Below are positions 19,053 to 27,714 of a stretch of DNA of 64,000 bases, piece by piece; within the stretch, counting starts at the first letter, position 1; every line of letters begins with the position of its first letter. The position numbers were made by a program, and so were the translations under genes. Source of the DNA: Thermanaeromonas toyohensis ToBE (GTDB lineage Bacteria; Bacillota; DSM-521; Neomoorellales; Neomoorellaceae); the NCBI RefSeq assembly GCF_900176005.1, contig NZ_LT838272.1, positions 2,189,587 through 2,253,586 on the forward strand, in the 5' to 3' direction. The notes below the pieces were generated by a model, which had not been told where the DNA came from, did not search any database, and saw only the letters and a list, made by a program, of their open reading frames with translations.

Positions 19053-20528
19053 TTATATTATTATACAAATCAAGCCGCTTCCCTCATTTACTATTTTCTC
19101 GACTGTCTCCTGCAGCTTTATCTGGGCGTTTTCGGGCATGCGATATAGTTTGCCCTGGATACCTTCTTTAACGAGTTCACTTAAGGATTTACCAAAAATA
19201 TTAGTCTGCCAGATCTTCTGGGGATTCTCTTCAAATTCTTCCATAAGGTATTTCACCAGATCTTCGCATTGCTTCTCCGTACCTATAAGGGGAGTAACCT
19301 CGATGGTAATATTTGCCCGGATGAAATGATAGGAAGGGGCGGTAGCTTTAAGTTTTACTCCGAAGCGCCCACCTTGCCTAATTAGTTCCGGTTCCGCAAG
19401 CTCCATTTCATCCTCAGTAGGGGTAACCACGCCATAGCCGGTACTGCGTACCTCTTGGATACCATAGGCAATTTTATCCCATTCCCGTTTAATGGCGGCT
19501 AATTCCCGCATCCAGCGGAGCACTTCTTTATCGTTGCTGATATCTAAACCCGTAACTTCTTTTAGTATCTGGTGGAAGAGGCCTTCCCGTACGGACATAT
19601 CGATATGGGCAGTCCCACTTCCCAGATCCATATCCCTTAAAACTACCCGTGAGGCGTAAACGAAGGACTGAAGCTTCTGCAAGGCAGTGTCGATATCTCG
19701 CAGGCGTTTTACTTGCTCTACCGCTTCCCGGATGGCTTCCTCTAGCTGCTGGCGTAGCCAGTGGGAGGTCTCCAGTTCCTCTACCCAAGGTGGTAGATTC
19801 ACGCTAACCTCGGTAACGGGAAATTCGTAAAGGGCTTCTTCTAAAATACTTAAAAGGTCCTCTTCTTCTAGATGCAGGCAGTCTACGGGTAAGACCGGAA
19901 CGCCGTAATCTCCTTCTAGCTGGCTAGCCAACTTTAAGGTTTCTTCGTCAGTAGGATGGATAGAATTAAGGAGGACTACAAAGGGCTTGCCTAACTCTTT
20001 AAGTTCCCAGATTACACGCTCTTCCGCATCTACGTAATTTTCCCGGGGGATCTCAGTAATGCTTCCGTCTGTGGTCACTACTATGCCTAAGATAGCGTGG
20101 TCAGTTATAACTTTACGGGTACCAAGCTCTGCGGCCTGCTGAAAGGGTATCTCGTTTTCAAACCAAGGTGTACGTACCATGCGGGGGCCTTCGGGCCCTT
20201 CGTACCCTTGGGCGCCCTGGACGGTATACCCTACACAATCTACCAGCCGTACCCGGAGCTTTAATCCTTCCCGGACAGTGATTTCCACTGCTTCCTGGGG
20301 GATAAATTTAGGCTCTGTAGTCATGATCATCCGGCCCGCACCGCTCTGGGGTAGTTCATCTTTGGCCCGGTCGCGCTCGTTAGGGTTTTTGATATGAGGC
20401 AAGACCAGTTTATCCATAAACCTGGTAATAAAGGTAGATTTCCCCGTCCGCACCGGCCCCACCACACCGATGTATATGTCGCCACCGGTACGCTCAGCTA
20501 TATCCCGGAAAATATCCCTGTTCTCCAC
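19053..20528 (-). CDS. spoIVA: Stage IV sporulation protein A
   Basis: The ATPase that polymerises on the forespore surface as the base of the spore coat. The 491-residue product starts at GTG 20528 (ENRDIFRDIAERTGGDIYIG), seven bases after GGAGG; the B. subtilis protein has 492 residues. Walker A is GPVRTGKST, followed by the LVDCVGYTVQGA block. The C-terminus ends in GSGLICIII, as expected for the membrane-associated tail that binds SpoVM. Expression is presumably by mother-cell sigma factors. Confidence 0.96.
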   Translation of the reverse strand: MENRDIFRDIAERTGGDIYIGVVGPVRTGKSTFITRFMDKLVLPHIKNPNERDRAKDELPQSGAGRMIMTTEPKFIPQEAVEITVREGLKLRVRLVDCVGYTVQGAQGYEGPEGPRMVRTPWFENEIPFQQAAELGTRKVITDHAILGIVVTTDGSITEIPRENYVDAEERVIWELKELGKPFVVLLNSIHPTDEETLKLASQLEGDYGVPVLPVDCLHLEEEDLLSILEEALYEFPVTEVSVNLPPWVEELETSHWLRQQLEEAIREAVEQVKRLRDIDTALQKLQSFVYASRVVLRDMDLGSGTAHIDMSVREGLFHQILKEVTGLDISNDKEVLRWMRELAAIKREWDKIAYGIQEVRSTGYGVVTPTEDEMELAEPELIRQGGRFGVKLKATAPSYHFIRANITIEVTPLIGTEKQCEDLVKYLMEEFEENPQKIWQTNIFGKSLSELVKEGIQGKLYRMPENAQIKLQETVEKIVNEGSGLICIII

Positions 20529-20609
20529 CCTTCTCCCTCCCCAAGCCTTGAGAGTCTCCGGCCCGCTTGGCATGTTTTAACATTACATATATATGCCGCG
20601 GCTTGGGGA

Positions 20610-21626
20610 TTATGACCAAGTCACCCCTAAAAACCCAGTCTCCACTGTACGTTTACGTTCCATGAGGGCGGATACGCATTCCCTAACAGGCTTACCTTTA
20701 TAAAGGACTTGGTAAACTTCTTCAGTTATGGGCATGGGAATACCTAGTTCTTGGGCTAATTTCCGGGCGGCGGCGGTGGTGGGTACTCCTTCCACTACCA
20801 TACCCATCCCAGCTAATACTTCTTCTAAGGGTCGGCCACGGCCCAGTTCTATCCCCGCCCTCCGGTTACGGCTGTACATACTGCAACAGGTTACAATGAG
20901 GTCACCCAGTCCTGCCAGACCAGCGAAGGTTAGAGGATTGGCACCTAGGGCCATGCCCAGCCTGGTTATTTCTGCCAGGCCTCGCGTCATAAGGGCTGCC
21001 CGGGCGTTATCCCCCAAGCTTAAGCCGTCGGACATCCCTGTAGCCAGGGCTATAATATTCTTAAGGGCTCCTCCTAGTTCCACTCCGATAAGATCAGGAT
21101 TAGTGTATACACGGAAGGAAGGGCCCATGAACACCTCCTGCACGTATTCAGCTACCACTTTTTTCTTGGCCGTTACCACTACAGAAGTGGGCAAGCCCCG
21201 GCCTACTTCTTCAGCATGGCTGGGGCCAGAGAGGACAGCAGGGGTAGAGATCCCTTCTTGCTCTAACACCTGGGAGAGGCGAAGACCGCTATCCAGTTCT
21301 AGCCCTTTGGCGGTGTTAACTACGGTTGTTTCTTCCTCAAGGAGGGGCTTAAGGAGTCTAGCTGTATGCCGTACAGCATGGGAGGGAACGCTTAAAACGA
21401 CTAGGTTTGCTCCCTGGACCACCTGGGACATATTGTTTTTTACCTCTATATTTTCTGGAAGAAAAACTCCGGGAAGGTAAGTCGAATTTTCTCTATTTTT
21501 TTGCAACATTTCCGCAAACTCTGGTCGGCGGGCCCATAAGCTCACTTTAAATCCCTTACGGGCCAACAACACCGCCAGAGCAGTACCCCAGCTTCCCGCT
21601 CCCACTACAGCAATTTTCTCCGGCAC
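20610..21626 (-). CDS. gpsA: Glycerol-3-phosphate dehydrogenase [NAD(P)+]
   Basis: Reduces dihydroxyacetone phosphate to sn-glycerol-3-phosphate for phospholipids. The 338-residue protein has the dinucleotide motif VVGAGSWGTALA (about 7-18), the AKGLE block and the conserved GGALKNIIALATGMSDG substrate region with its catalytic Lys. It follows plsY with one base between them; the two enzymes act consecutively in glycerolipid synthesis. Confidence 0.95.
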   Translation of the reverse strand: MPEKIAVVGAGSWGTALAVLLARKGFKVSLWARRPEFAEMLQKNRENSTYLPGVFLPENIEVKNNMSQVVQGANLVVLSVPSHAVRHTARLLKPLLEEETTVVNTAKGLELDSGLRLSQVLEQEGISTPAVLSGPSHAEEVGRGLPTSVVVTAKKKVVAEYVQEVFMGPSFRVYTNPDLIGVELGGALKNIIALATGMSDGLSLGDNARAALMTRGLAEITRLGMALGANPLTFAGLAGLGDLIVTCCSMYSRNRRAGIELGRGRPLEEVLAGMGMVVEGVPTTAAARKLAQELGIPMPITEEVYQVLYKGKPVRECVSALMERKRTVETGFLGVTWS

Positions 21627-21627
21627 T

Positions 21628-22212
21628 CTAGCCCCTCTCCCCTATTTTAGGCTCTGTCCCTGCTAAAAGGCGCTTAATGTTGGGCCTATGGCGGTAAATT
21701 ATAAGGGCAGCTGCTACCAGAGCAAAGACAAAATGGCTCCAGGGTAGACGAAGTAGCAGTACGAGGAAGGGAGCTGAACCGGCAGCCACGATGGAGCTTA
21801 AAGAAACATACCTGGTGGTGAAGAGCACAATAAGCCATATAAGAAAAGCCCAAAATAGAGCCCCTGGTGCCAGGGCCAACAATACTCCTGCCGCCGTGGC
21901 CACTCCCCGACCGCCCTGGAAGGATAAAAATACCGACCAGCTATGGCCAGCCATGGCCACAAGCCCTGCGAAGCCTGCGAGCCAATTTCCGCCTACAGCC
22001 CGGCCCACAAGGACGGGTATTACACCTTTAAGGACATCCACGGCTAATACCAGAAGGCCTGGACCTGTCCCCATAGTCCGGAAGGCGTTAGTAGTTCCAA
22101 TATTTCCACTACCTCGGCGGCGGATATCGAAACCCTTATAGCGCGCCACCACATAGGCAGTAGGTAGGGAACCTAAAAGATAGGCAAAGAAGAGAACCAG
22201 CAAAGATTTCAT
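21628..22212 (-). CDS. plsY: Acyl-phosphate:glycerol-3-phosphate acyltransferase
   Basis: A 194-residue integral membrane enzyme with five to six hydrophobic segments that makes lysophosphatidic acid from acyl-phosphate. The family motifs are visible: GSLPTAYVVAR, RRRGSGNIGTTNAFR and FQGGRGVATAAGVLL. Its ATG overlaps the der stop by four bases. Confidence 0.94.
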   Translation of the reverse strand: MKSLLVLFFAYLLGSLPTAYVVARYKGFDIRRRGSGNIGTTNAFRTMGTGPGLLVLAVDVLKGVIPVLVGRAVGGNWLAGFAGLVAMAGHSWSVFLSFQGGRGVATAAGVLLALAPGALFWAFLIWLIVLFTTRYVSLSSIVAAGSAPFLVLLLRLPWSHFVFALVAAALIIYRHRPNIKRLLAGTEPKIGERG

Positions 22213-23513
22213 GTAGCCCTTCCTCCTTTGCTTTCACGGAAGATAAGCCTTAGGGGCGTCCCTTTAAACCCGAAGGCCCGGCGCAGTTGGTTTTCTAAAT
22301 AGCGCCTGTAGGATAGAGGTATAGCCTCCGGGTCGCTGGTAAAGAACACCACGGTTGGCGGCTGTATCCCCACCTGGGTAGCATAATATATCTTGGCTGG
22401 AGGAGGCGTAAGGAAAACGGATTCTTGAACTACTGTATTTAAGGTGGAGGTGGGCACCCGCCGTTTAGCTTCCATAGCTACTTCATCTACCAAGGGCAAA
22501 ACCTGGTGAATACGTTGGCCTGTTAAGGCAGAAACAAAAAGTACAGGTGCATAATCCATAAAGGCCAATTCATAAAGGACCGCCTTCCGGTAGCGTTCTA
22601 AGGTTTTATCGTCTTTAGGAATTAGATCCCATTTGTTTACTATTATTATGGAAGCTTTACCCTTTTCGTGACTGTACCCAGCGATTCTTTTGTCTTGGTT
22701 GGTAACCCCCTCGGTAGCGTCCAGGACCACTAAAACCACGTCCGCCCGGTCCACGGCCCGGAAAGCGCGCTGGACGCTATAACGTTCTGTGGAGGTAGTA
22801 ATGCGTGCCTTACGCCGTATGCCAGCCGTATCTATAAGGATATATTCCTTATCATTCTTTTTAAAGTGAGTATCCACCGCGTCCCTGGTGGTGCCAGGTA
22901 TTTCGCTCACGATAACGCGTTCTTCGCCTAACAGCCGATTTACCAGGGAAGATTTACCTACATTAGGCCGGCCCACAATAGCTACCCGGATACCCCCCCT
23001 TCCTTCCCCTTCTACCCGACGCGGTAAAAGTTCTACCACCCTATCCAGCAAGTCCCCCACGTTCATCCCGTGGGCGGCTGAGATAGGTAAGGGATCTCCT
23101 AAGCCTAATTGGTAAAAATCGGCCAAGGAGGAGAGGTCAGTGAAATTTTCTACTTTGTTGGCTACTAAAATTACCGGCCGGCCAGAGCGCCGCAAAATCT
23201 CAGCCACAGCTAGATCATTAGCTGTAAGGCCTTCCCGGGCATCTACCAAGAACAGCACTACATCAGCCTCATTTACAGCTTGCTCAGCTTGACGGCGTAC
23301 AGCTGCCTCCAAGCCTCCTGGCCCTTCGGTTATTCCCCCTGTATCTACTAAAGTAAATTCATATCCCCGCCACTCGGAATCGCGGTATAAGCGGTCCCTG
23401 GTGACGCCCGGGATATCCTCTACGATGGCCACTTGTCCTCCTACCAGGCGATTGAATAGGGTGGATTTACCCACGTTGGGCCGGCCTACTATGGCCACCA
23501 AGGGTTTAGCCAC
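22209..23513 (-). CDS. der: Ribosome-assembly GTPase Der (EngA)
   Basis: Double-GTPase needed for 50S subunit maturation. In 434 residues, GRPNVGKST (10-18) and GRPNVGKSS (about 181-189) are the two P-loops, each with its DTGG/DTAG switch II and NKVE/NKWD specificity motifs. A C-terminal KH-like domain ends in the usual GTPLRLIFRES. It overlaps the DUF512 gene by eight bases. Confidence 0.97.
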   Translation of the reverse strand: MAKPLVAIVGRPNVGKSTLFNRLVGGQVAIVEDIPGVTRDRLYRDSEWRGYEFTLVDTGGITEGPGGLEAAVRRQAEQAVNEADVVLFLVDAREGLTANDLAVAEILRRSGRPVILVANKVENFTDLSSLADFYQLGLGDPLPISAAHGMNVGDLLDRVVELLPRRVEGEGRGGIRVAIVGRPNVGKSSLVNRLLGEERVIVSEIPGTTRDAVDTHFKKNDKEYILIDTAGIRRKARITTSTERYSVQRAFRAVDRADVVLVVLDATEGVTNQDKRIAGYSHEKGKASIIIVNKWDLIPKDDKTLERYRKAVLYELAFMDYAPVLFVSALTGQRIHQVLPLVDEVAMEAKRRVPTSTLNTVVQESVFLTPPPAKIYYATQVGIQPPTVVFFTSDPEAIPLSYRRYLENQLRRAFGFKGTPLRLIFRESKGGRAT

Positions 23514-24861
23514 TGGGGCACCTCCCCAGAAGGGCCCTGACCAACTCCCGGCCGGAAGTAGGTATTACTTCTATTTCTATACCTAGACGCTCCCTAAGAT
23601 CAGCTATGCTCCAGCCATCTAGAAACACATCTTCTCCTTTTTTTAGCATAATGCTAGGGATAAAAACGATCTCACCTTCCTTTACCTTACTTTCTTTAAG
23701 ACCGCGGAATATGTCTTGCCCGCTCAAAAGCCCAGCTACAGTTACTTCTGCGCCTAAAAAATGATTAGTGATGGCCATCACTCGTATTTCTAAATCCTGT
23801 ATTTTCCTTGAAAGTTCGCCCACCAATTCCTTTAGCAGTGGAGCAGCTAGTTCTCCCGTTACTATCAGTATCCGGCGAGGTAGAGAACCGGGTATCCTTC
23901 CTTTAGCAAAGAGATTGCGCATTTCCTGCCGGAAAGAGTCAAGGAAGCGGCGGGTAAGGCCCACGCCATTTTCTTCCTGGGGAAAGCCTTCATAACACCT
24001 GGCGGGGGGAAGTTCTAAACCCGCCAGGAGGTAAAACTCATCGGCAGCGTATACCAGCCGGGAACCTACTAGGCGTTTAAAATAGCGCTGCCACCTTTCT
24101 ATTTGCTCCACCACCTGTAAGGCCCCTTCCCGGGTATAGCGCTGTAAAGGGAACAGGCCTTCCCGGTGGCTGGTCAACCCTACCGGAACTACGGCTATGG
24201 AACGGAGGGCGGGGAAGAAAAAAGAAAGATCTTCTAGGGTTTTATCCAGTTCAGGCCCATCGTTAAGGCCAGGACAGAGGACGATCTGGGTATGAAACTC
24301 TATCCCCGCTTCTTTGAGCCGCTTAAGTTGGTCTAAAATATAGGCCCCTCGTTTGTTTCCTAAGATATAGGCGCGCAAGTCAGGGTTAGTAGTATGCACA
24401 GATATATACAAGGGGCTTAAGCGAAAGCGGCATATATGCTCCCAATCCCGGGGCTTTAGATTAGTAAGGGTGATAAAGTTCCCGGTCAAAAAGGAATATC
24501 GGTAATCATCATCCTTTACATAGAGGCTAGGCCGCAAACCCGGGGGGAGCTGATCCACGAAGCAAAAAAGGCACCTGTTCCGGCACTGCCGCAGGCCATC
24601 GGAGGTGGCTTCAGCAAACTCCAGGCCTAGGTCTTCATGGTAATCCTTTTCTATCTCTAGGATTAAGCGCTGGCCATCTGGCTTAGCTATTTCTACCTCG
24701 ATCTCCTCTGCGGCTGTTAAATACCGGTAAGCGATGATATCTGGTACAGGCTCACCATTTATGCTTATTAGCTCATCGCCAGGCTCCACCCCTAAACTTG
24801 CGGCGATGCTTTCCGGGCGCACACTACTTATTTTTAAGTATTTCACTTCTTGAGTCGACAA
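23506..24861 (-). CDS. DUF512 radical SAM protein with PDZ domain
   Basis: A 451-residue protein. It has an N-terminal PDZ-like domain (SVRPESIAASLGVEPGDELI, about 10-50), an Fe-S radical SAM-like centre with CRNRCLFCFVDQLPPG, and the C-terminal DUF512 domain. The gene next to der is conserved in Clostridia, but the reaction is unknown. The start is placed at TTG 24861 directly after AAAGGAG and at the beginning of the PDZ homology. An ATG 30 bases upstream is possible but poorly spaced. Confidence 0.82.
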   Translation of the reverse strand: MSTQEVKYLKISSVRPESIAASLGVEPGDELISINGEPVPDIIAYRYLTAAEEIEVEIAKPDGQRLILEIEKDYHEDLGLEFAEATSDGLRQCRNRCLFCFVDQLPPGLRPSLYVKDDDYRYSFLTGNFITLTNLKPRDWEHICRFRLSPLYISVHTTNPDLRAYILGNKRGAYILDQLKRLKEAGIEFHTQIVLCPGLNDGPELDKTLEDLSFFFPALRSIAVVPVGLTSHREGLFPLQRYTREGALQVVEQIERWQRYFKRLVGSRLVYAADEFYLLAGLELPPARCYEGFPQEENGVGLTRRFLDSFRQEMRNLFAKGRIPGSLPRRILIVTGELAAPLLKELVGELSRKIQDLEIRVMAITNHFLGAEVTVAGLLSGQDIFRGLKESKVKEGEIVFIPSIMLKKGEDVFLDGWSIADLRERLGIEIEVIPTSGRELVRALLGRCPSG

Positions 24862-24874
24862 GATTCTCCTTTCT

Positions 24875-25822
24875 TTATTTTTCGCTCCCATTATCTGATA
24901 TTTTGCTCCCAGCGTCAAGTTTAACCTCAGATATAAGCTTACTAAAATGGGAATAACTTCTCCTTAAACCCCAGTGGAAAACCCAGGGCAGGTGTAGCAG
25001 GGAACCTAAATGGGTTAAAGGGGAAGCGTATCTATCTACTTTTATAAGCCGGACAGAATCCTTATCTAGGCCCCAAAGGGAAAGAAATCCTTCTACAATT
25101 TGGTGAAGCAAATTGAAATAGGGTCCTATGGCTGTTGCATAAACTTTAAGACCATAGGGGTCTTCGCCTACAAATAAGAGCTGGCCCGGTTTCTTCTTCC
25201 AAAAAGTATTTTCCCTAGGATATTCATCAAGATATTCTAGAGGGGAACCTGCACTGACGCGTAGGTATAAAGTAGCCGCAGCCAGGGCCAATGCGAGGGT
25301 GCGGGAAGAAGTGAAAATAAGGAGGCGGGAAGGTTTTTCCCTAGGTGAAAGTTCAACTGGAAAAGAGGAGACCCGGAGAGGACTTAAAGTTTCTACTAGG
25401 CTTACTAGGCTAGGGTAAGCCCGCTTTACCCCCCAGGTTACCAAGGGCCTTCCCAAGAAAGTAAGGCCCAAGCGACGGGAAAGGAAGCCTCCTAGGGCCA
25501 TCCAACAATTCACCAAGGGCGTAGTATCTAAAAGGAGGAGCTCTCCCCGGGGTAACTTAAGGGCCTCGGCTAAGTCATAAAGAAAATTTTCCAAAAGTGT
25601 ACCCATGCCCCGTTTACCTACGGCGTAGATTTCATGGCCGTAAGAGTCGCGACCCAGGAATTTAATTTCCCCTTCCTCGCCCCGGCGCCTTTGGTCGAAG
25701 TAAGGTATAGCTTGTATTTCGGCCGCACTGGGAAGGTGTTCTCGCGGAAGCCAACCCAAGTGGAGGGCGGCAGCAACTATAGAAGAGTGGGTTCCGCCGA
25801 AGCAGTGATAGATGATCTTCAT
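24875..25822 (-). CDS. Tandem DUF3189 protein
   Basis: A 315-residue protein beginning MKIIYHCFGGTHSSIVAAAL, the DUF3189 signature, at the ATG at 25822 (AAGGG upstream). The first unit (1-150) includes FLGRDSYGHEIYAVGKRGMG. A second, more diverged unit follows from about 165 (RLLIFTSSRTLALALAAATL, then FVGEDPYGLKVYATAIGPYF), so the gene looks like an internal duplication or fusion of two DUF3189 genes. Function unknown; the family is confined mostly to spore-formers. Confidence 0.75.
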   Translation of the reverse strand: MKIIYHCFGGTHSSIVAAALHLGWLPREHLPSAAEIQAIPYFDQRRRGEEGEIKFLGRDSYGHEIYAVGKRGMGTLLENFLYDLAEALKLPRGELLLLDTTPLVNCWMALGGFLSRRLGLTFLGRPLVTWGVKRAYPSLVSLVETLSPLRVSSFPVELSPREKPSRLLIFTSSRTLALALAAATLYLRVSAGSPLEYLDEYPRENTFWKKKPGQLLFVGEDPYGLKVYATAIGPYFNLLHQIVEGFLSLWGLDKDSVRLIKVDRYASPLTHLGSLLHLPWVFHWGLRRSYSHFSKLISEVKLDAGSKISDNGSEK

Positions 25823-25841
25823 GATTTCCCTTATAATTAGT

Positions 25842-26042
25842 CTAATGTCGAACAATAATCAAAAGGCCGTTTTCTAAATCGTGGGCTACAGCATCTAAGG
25901 TACGGCTTAAAATAAGCCCTAGTTTCTGCTGTTCTTCTTCGTCCTCAGCTAGAAAAATAGGAGAACCACCACCGCCTACCTTGTCGCTTGCCTGGCGGGT
26001 AGCCACCACGGCCAAGATCTGTCCTTTAAGTTCTATAGCTAT
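25842..26042 (-). CDS. Capping complex subunit for YIEGIA (apparent AUA start)
   Basis: A 66-residue protein whose sequence (AIELKGQILAVVATRQASDK, GGGGSPIFLAEDEEE, AVAHDLENGLLIIVRH) matches the small partner proteins encoded next to YIEGIA genes in spore-forming Clostridia. The frame has no ATG, GTG or CTG at the expected N-terminus. Homologous sequence begins at ATA (26040-26042), eight bases after a strong AGGAGG. Either AUA is used or ATG has mutated. An in-frame TTG exists nine codons in but lacks a site. The YIEGIA gene is 1.7 kb upstream, separated by an IS110 element. Confidence 0.7.
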   Translation of the reverse strand: MAIELKGQILAVVATRQASDKVGGGGSPIFLAEDEEEQQKLGLILSRTLDAVAHDLENGLLIIVRH

Positions 26043-26188
26043 TATTTATCCCTCCTATCTCAATTTTTTGCTTAAATCTCCCTCTATCTCTCGCTCTCTT
26101 AGATTTTCAAGTTTTTCATCCTCCATCTAAGAAACGAGAGAGAAGGGTTAAAAATTACCATGGGTATTTTTGAGTATTTTTTATCCTA

Positions 26189-26364
26189 AGGTTTTGGGTG
26201 GACCCTCACCTTAAAATTCGCCCCCAGGCTACCCTATCATTTCTCGCAGGGTCTTGCCCTTTCATTCCTTCGTCCTGCCTTAAGGGGGCGGGTGGGGCCT
26301 GCCTTTACTTAATTACAGGGTCTATGCCCTTATGGAGGGATTTGGCTTCCCCCACCCAAAACCT
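26189..26364 (-). ncRNA. Candidate IS110-type bridge RNA / structured element end
   Basis: The 3' non-coding end of the IS110 element is enclosed by a perfect 13-base inverted repeat: AGGTTTTGGGTGG (transcript strand, 26352-26364) and CCACCCAAAACCT (26189-26201). Inside are two near-identical hairpin motifs, AGGGCATAGACCCTG (26316-26330) and AGGGCAAGACCCTG (26247-26260), plus CGCCCCC/GGGGGCG arms that can pair. A closed RNA with two similar loops is the layout expected for the target- and donor-binding loops of IS110/IS1111 bridge RNAs. Its position downstream of the transposase is like the IS1111 group. The other part of the gap, 26050-26181, holds a weaker stem-loop (26091-26141). Confidence 0.5.
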
Positions 26365-26374
26365 CCCTAGCTCT

Positions 26375-27655
26375 TTAAGCTACTTTCTTTAGTTGTTCTT
26401 CCCGGTATTTCCCTAATACTTTGCTGGCATCATATTCCTTCTTCTGGGTAATAAGGGTAAACATCACCCGCACTAGCTTTAAAGCCACAGCTACTAGAGC
26501 CTGCTTCCTCGTTAAAGGATTTTCCGGCCTCTTTAGGAAATAGTGATATAGCGCTTTAAATTCTTTGTTCTTAGCCACTAGAATAAGGCTCACCTGGTAA
26601 AGTAGATTCCTTAGCCCCGGCCGACCCCTCTTGGATATGGTGGTCTTGGCCTTCTGTTTCTTCCCCGATTTCTGGGCCGTTAGGTTATAACCAGCTAGTT
26701 TCCGTATCTGTCTCCAGTGCTGGTATTTCGCTGGGTCACCTATCTCCCCTAAAAAGCCTGCCGCTGTTACTACCCCTACCCCAGGAATGCTTAAAAGATA
26801 ATTCGCTAAACCTGTCTCCTCTAGGTATCGCCCCATGGCTTCCTCTGTCTTCCTTATTTGACCTTGGTAAAACTCGATTTCTTCCAAGCAGGCTTGAAGT
26901 TTGACTTTAGCCCCTTCTAGCCCTTCTTTAACACCTATGCTCTTTTCTGCTGCTTGCCTTAGAGCAAGAGCCCTCTTTATCCCTACTCTACTGTTCGAGG
27001 CCTGTTTTAGCCCTTCTTCTAGTTCTTCTAACTTTAGGCTTAATATGTCCTTAGGAAAGGGACAGTTCCTTAAGACCCACTGGGCTGCCTTGCCTAAAAG
27101 ACTCTTAAATACTTCCATTAGCTCGGGAAAATATTCATCTACTATGGCTTTAAGCTGGCAGAGGGCAGCGTTAAGTTTTTTGTGTTCCTGCTGCCGGGTA
27201 ATATAAAGGGTCCTCAGTTCTGCATATATCCCTTCCGGTAAGATGCAGTGCAAGAATTTGCCCTCTTTTACCAGTTGGGCTATAAGGCCTGCATCCTTGC
27301 GGTCGTTCTTGTCTTGGCTATTGTCTTCCATCTCTTTGCTGTTTTTAACGTGATAAGGATTTACAATTACTACAGTGTAACCTGCCTCTTTTAGGAAATA
27401 GGCTAGAGGTTTCCAGTAGTGTCCTGTGGGTTCCATGCCTATAATGATACGTTCCGCCTTCTCTTTCTCCTTGGCTTCGCTTATTTTCCCTAGTAGACGG
27501 CAGAAACCTTCTCTGCTATTATGAAAGTAGAACGGTTTTACTACGTCGATACCCATGCTGTTATATATCCGGGCGTAATGGTTTTTCTTAGCTACATCCA
27601 CTCCCACGATCAGCACGTTGCCATAAACTAAGGCTTTCTTTTCGGCCTTTTGCAT
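26375..27655 (-). CDS. IS110 family transposase (DEDD recombinase)
   Basis: A 426-residue transposase. It has a RuvC-like N-terminal DEDD domain (GVDVAKKNHYARIY, IGMEPTGHYWKPLA, NDRKDAGLIAQL) and a C-terminal Tnp_20 domain with SIPGVGVVTAAGFLGEIGD and the TISKRGRPGLRNLLYQ block. It is full length with no frameshift, so probably active. AGGAGG precedes the ATG by about 11 bases, inside one arm of a hairpin (27665-27714). Confidence 0.95.
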   Translation of the reverse strand: MQKAEKKALVYGNVLIVGVDVAKKNHYARIYNSMGIDVVKPFYFHNSREGFCRLLGKISEAKEKEKAERIIIGMEPTGHYWKPLAYFLKEAGYTVVIVNPYHVKNSKEMEDNSQDKNDRKDAGLIAQLVKEGKFLHCILPEGIYAELRTLYITRQQEHKKLNAALCQLKAIVDEYFPELMEVFKSLLGKAAQWVLRNCPFPKDILSLKLEELEEGLKQASNSRVGIKRALALRQAAEKSIGVKEGLEGAKVKLQACLEEIEFYQGQIRKTEEAMGRYLEETGLANYLLSIPGVGVVTAAGFLGEIGDPAKYQHWRQIRKLAGYNLTAQKSGKKQKAKTTISKRGRPGLRNLLYQVSLILVAKNKEFKALYHYFLKRPENPLTRKQALVAVALKLVRVMFTLITQKKEYDASKVLGKYREEQLKKVA

Positions 27656-27664
27656 CGCTTGCTC

Positions 27665-27714
27665 GCCTCCTGGTATCTGAGGTTTTGTCGTTCAATTCCT
27701 TTCTACCAGGAGGC
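27665..27714 (-). promoter_or_regulatory. Hairpin sequestering the transposase ribosome-binding site
   Basis: GCCTCCTGGTA (27704-27714 on the transcript strand) and TACCAGGAGGC (27665-27675) form a perfect 11-base stem with a 28-base loop. The 3' arm contains the AGGAGG of the transposase. Many insertion sequences hide this site in transcripts that read in from outside, which limits transposition. Confidence 0.6.

Noticed and set aside
18772-19329. A 185-residue plus-strand ORF opposite spoIVA
   Set aside because: It is mostly the antisense of the spoIVA 3' end and has no ribosome-binding site or recognisable domain.
26060-26140. A 23-codon ORF (ATGGAGGATGAAAAAC...) before the capping-subunit gene
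   Set aside because: No ribosome-binding site and charged low-complexity sequence; its stop overlaps the AGGAGG of the next gene, but evidence is too thin.
26091-26141. Terminator between the IS110 element and the capping-subunit gene
   Set aside because: The stem has mismatches and a 15-20 base loop with no U run on the transcribed strand, so I do not call it a terminator.
26189-26364. RNase P RNA, suggested by GGGCAAGACCC and AGGGTAGCC motifs
   Set aside because: Far too short and lacking the GAGGAAAGTC and ACAGAA core sequences; better explained as the structured end of the IS110 element.
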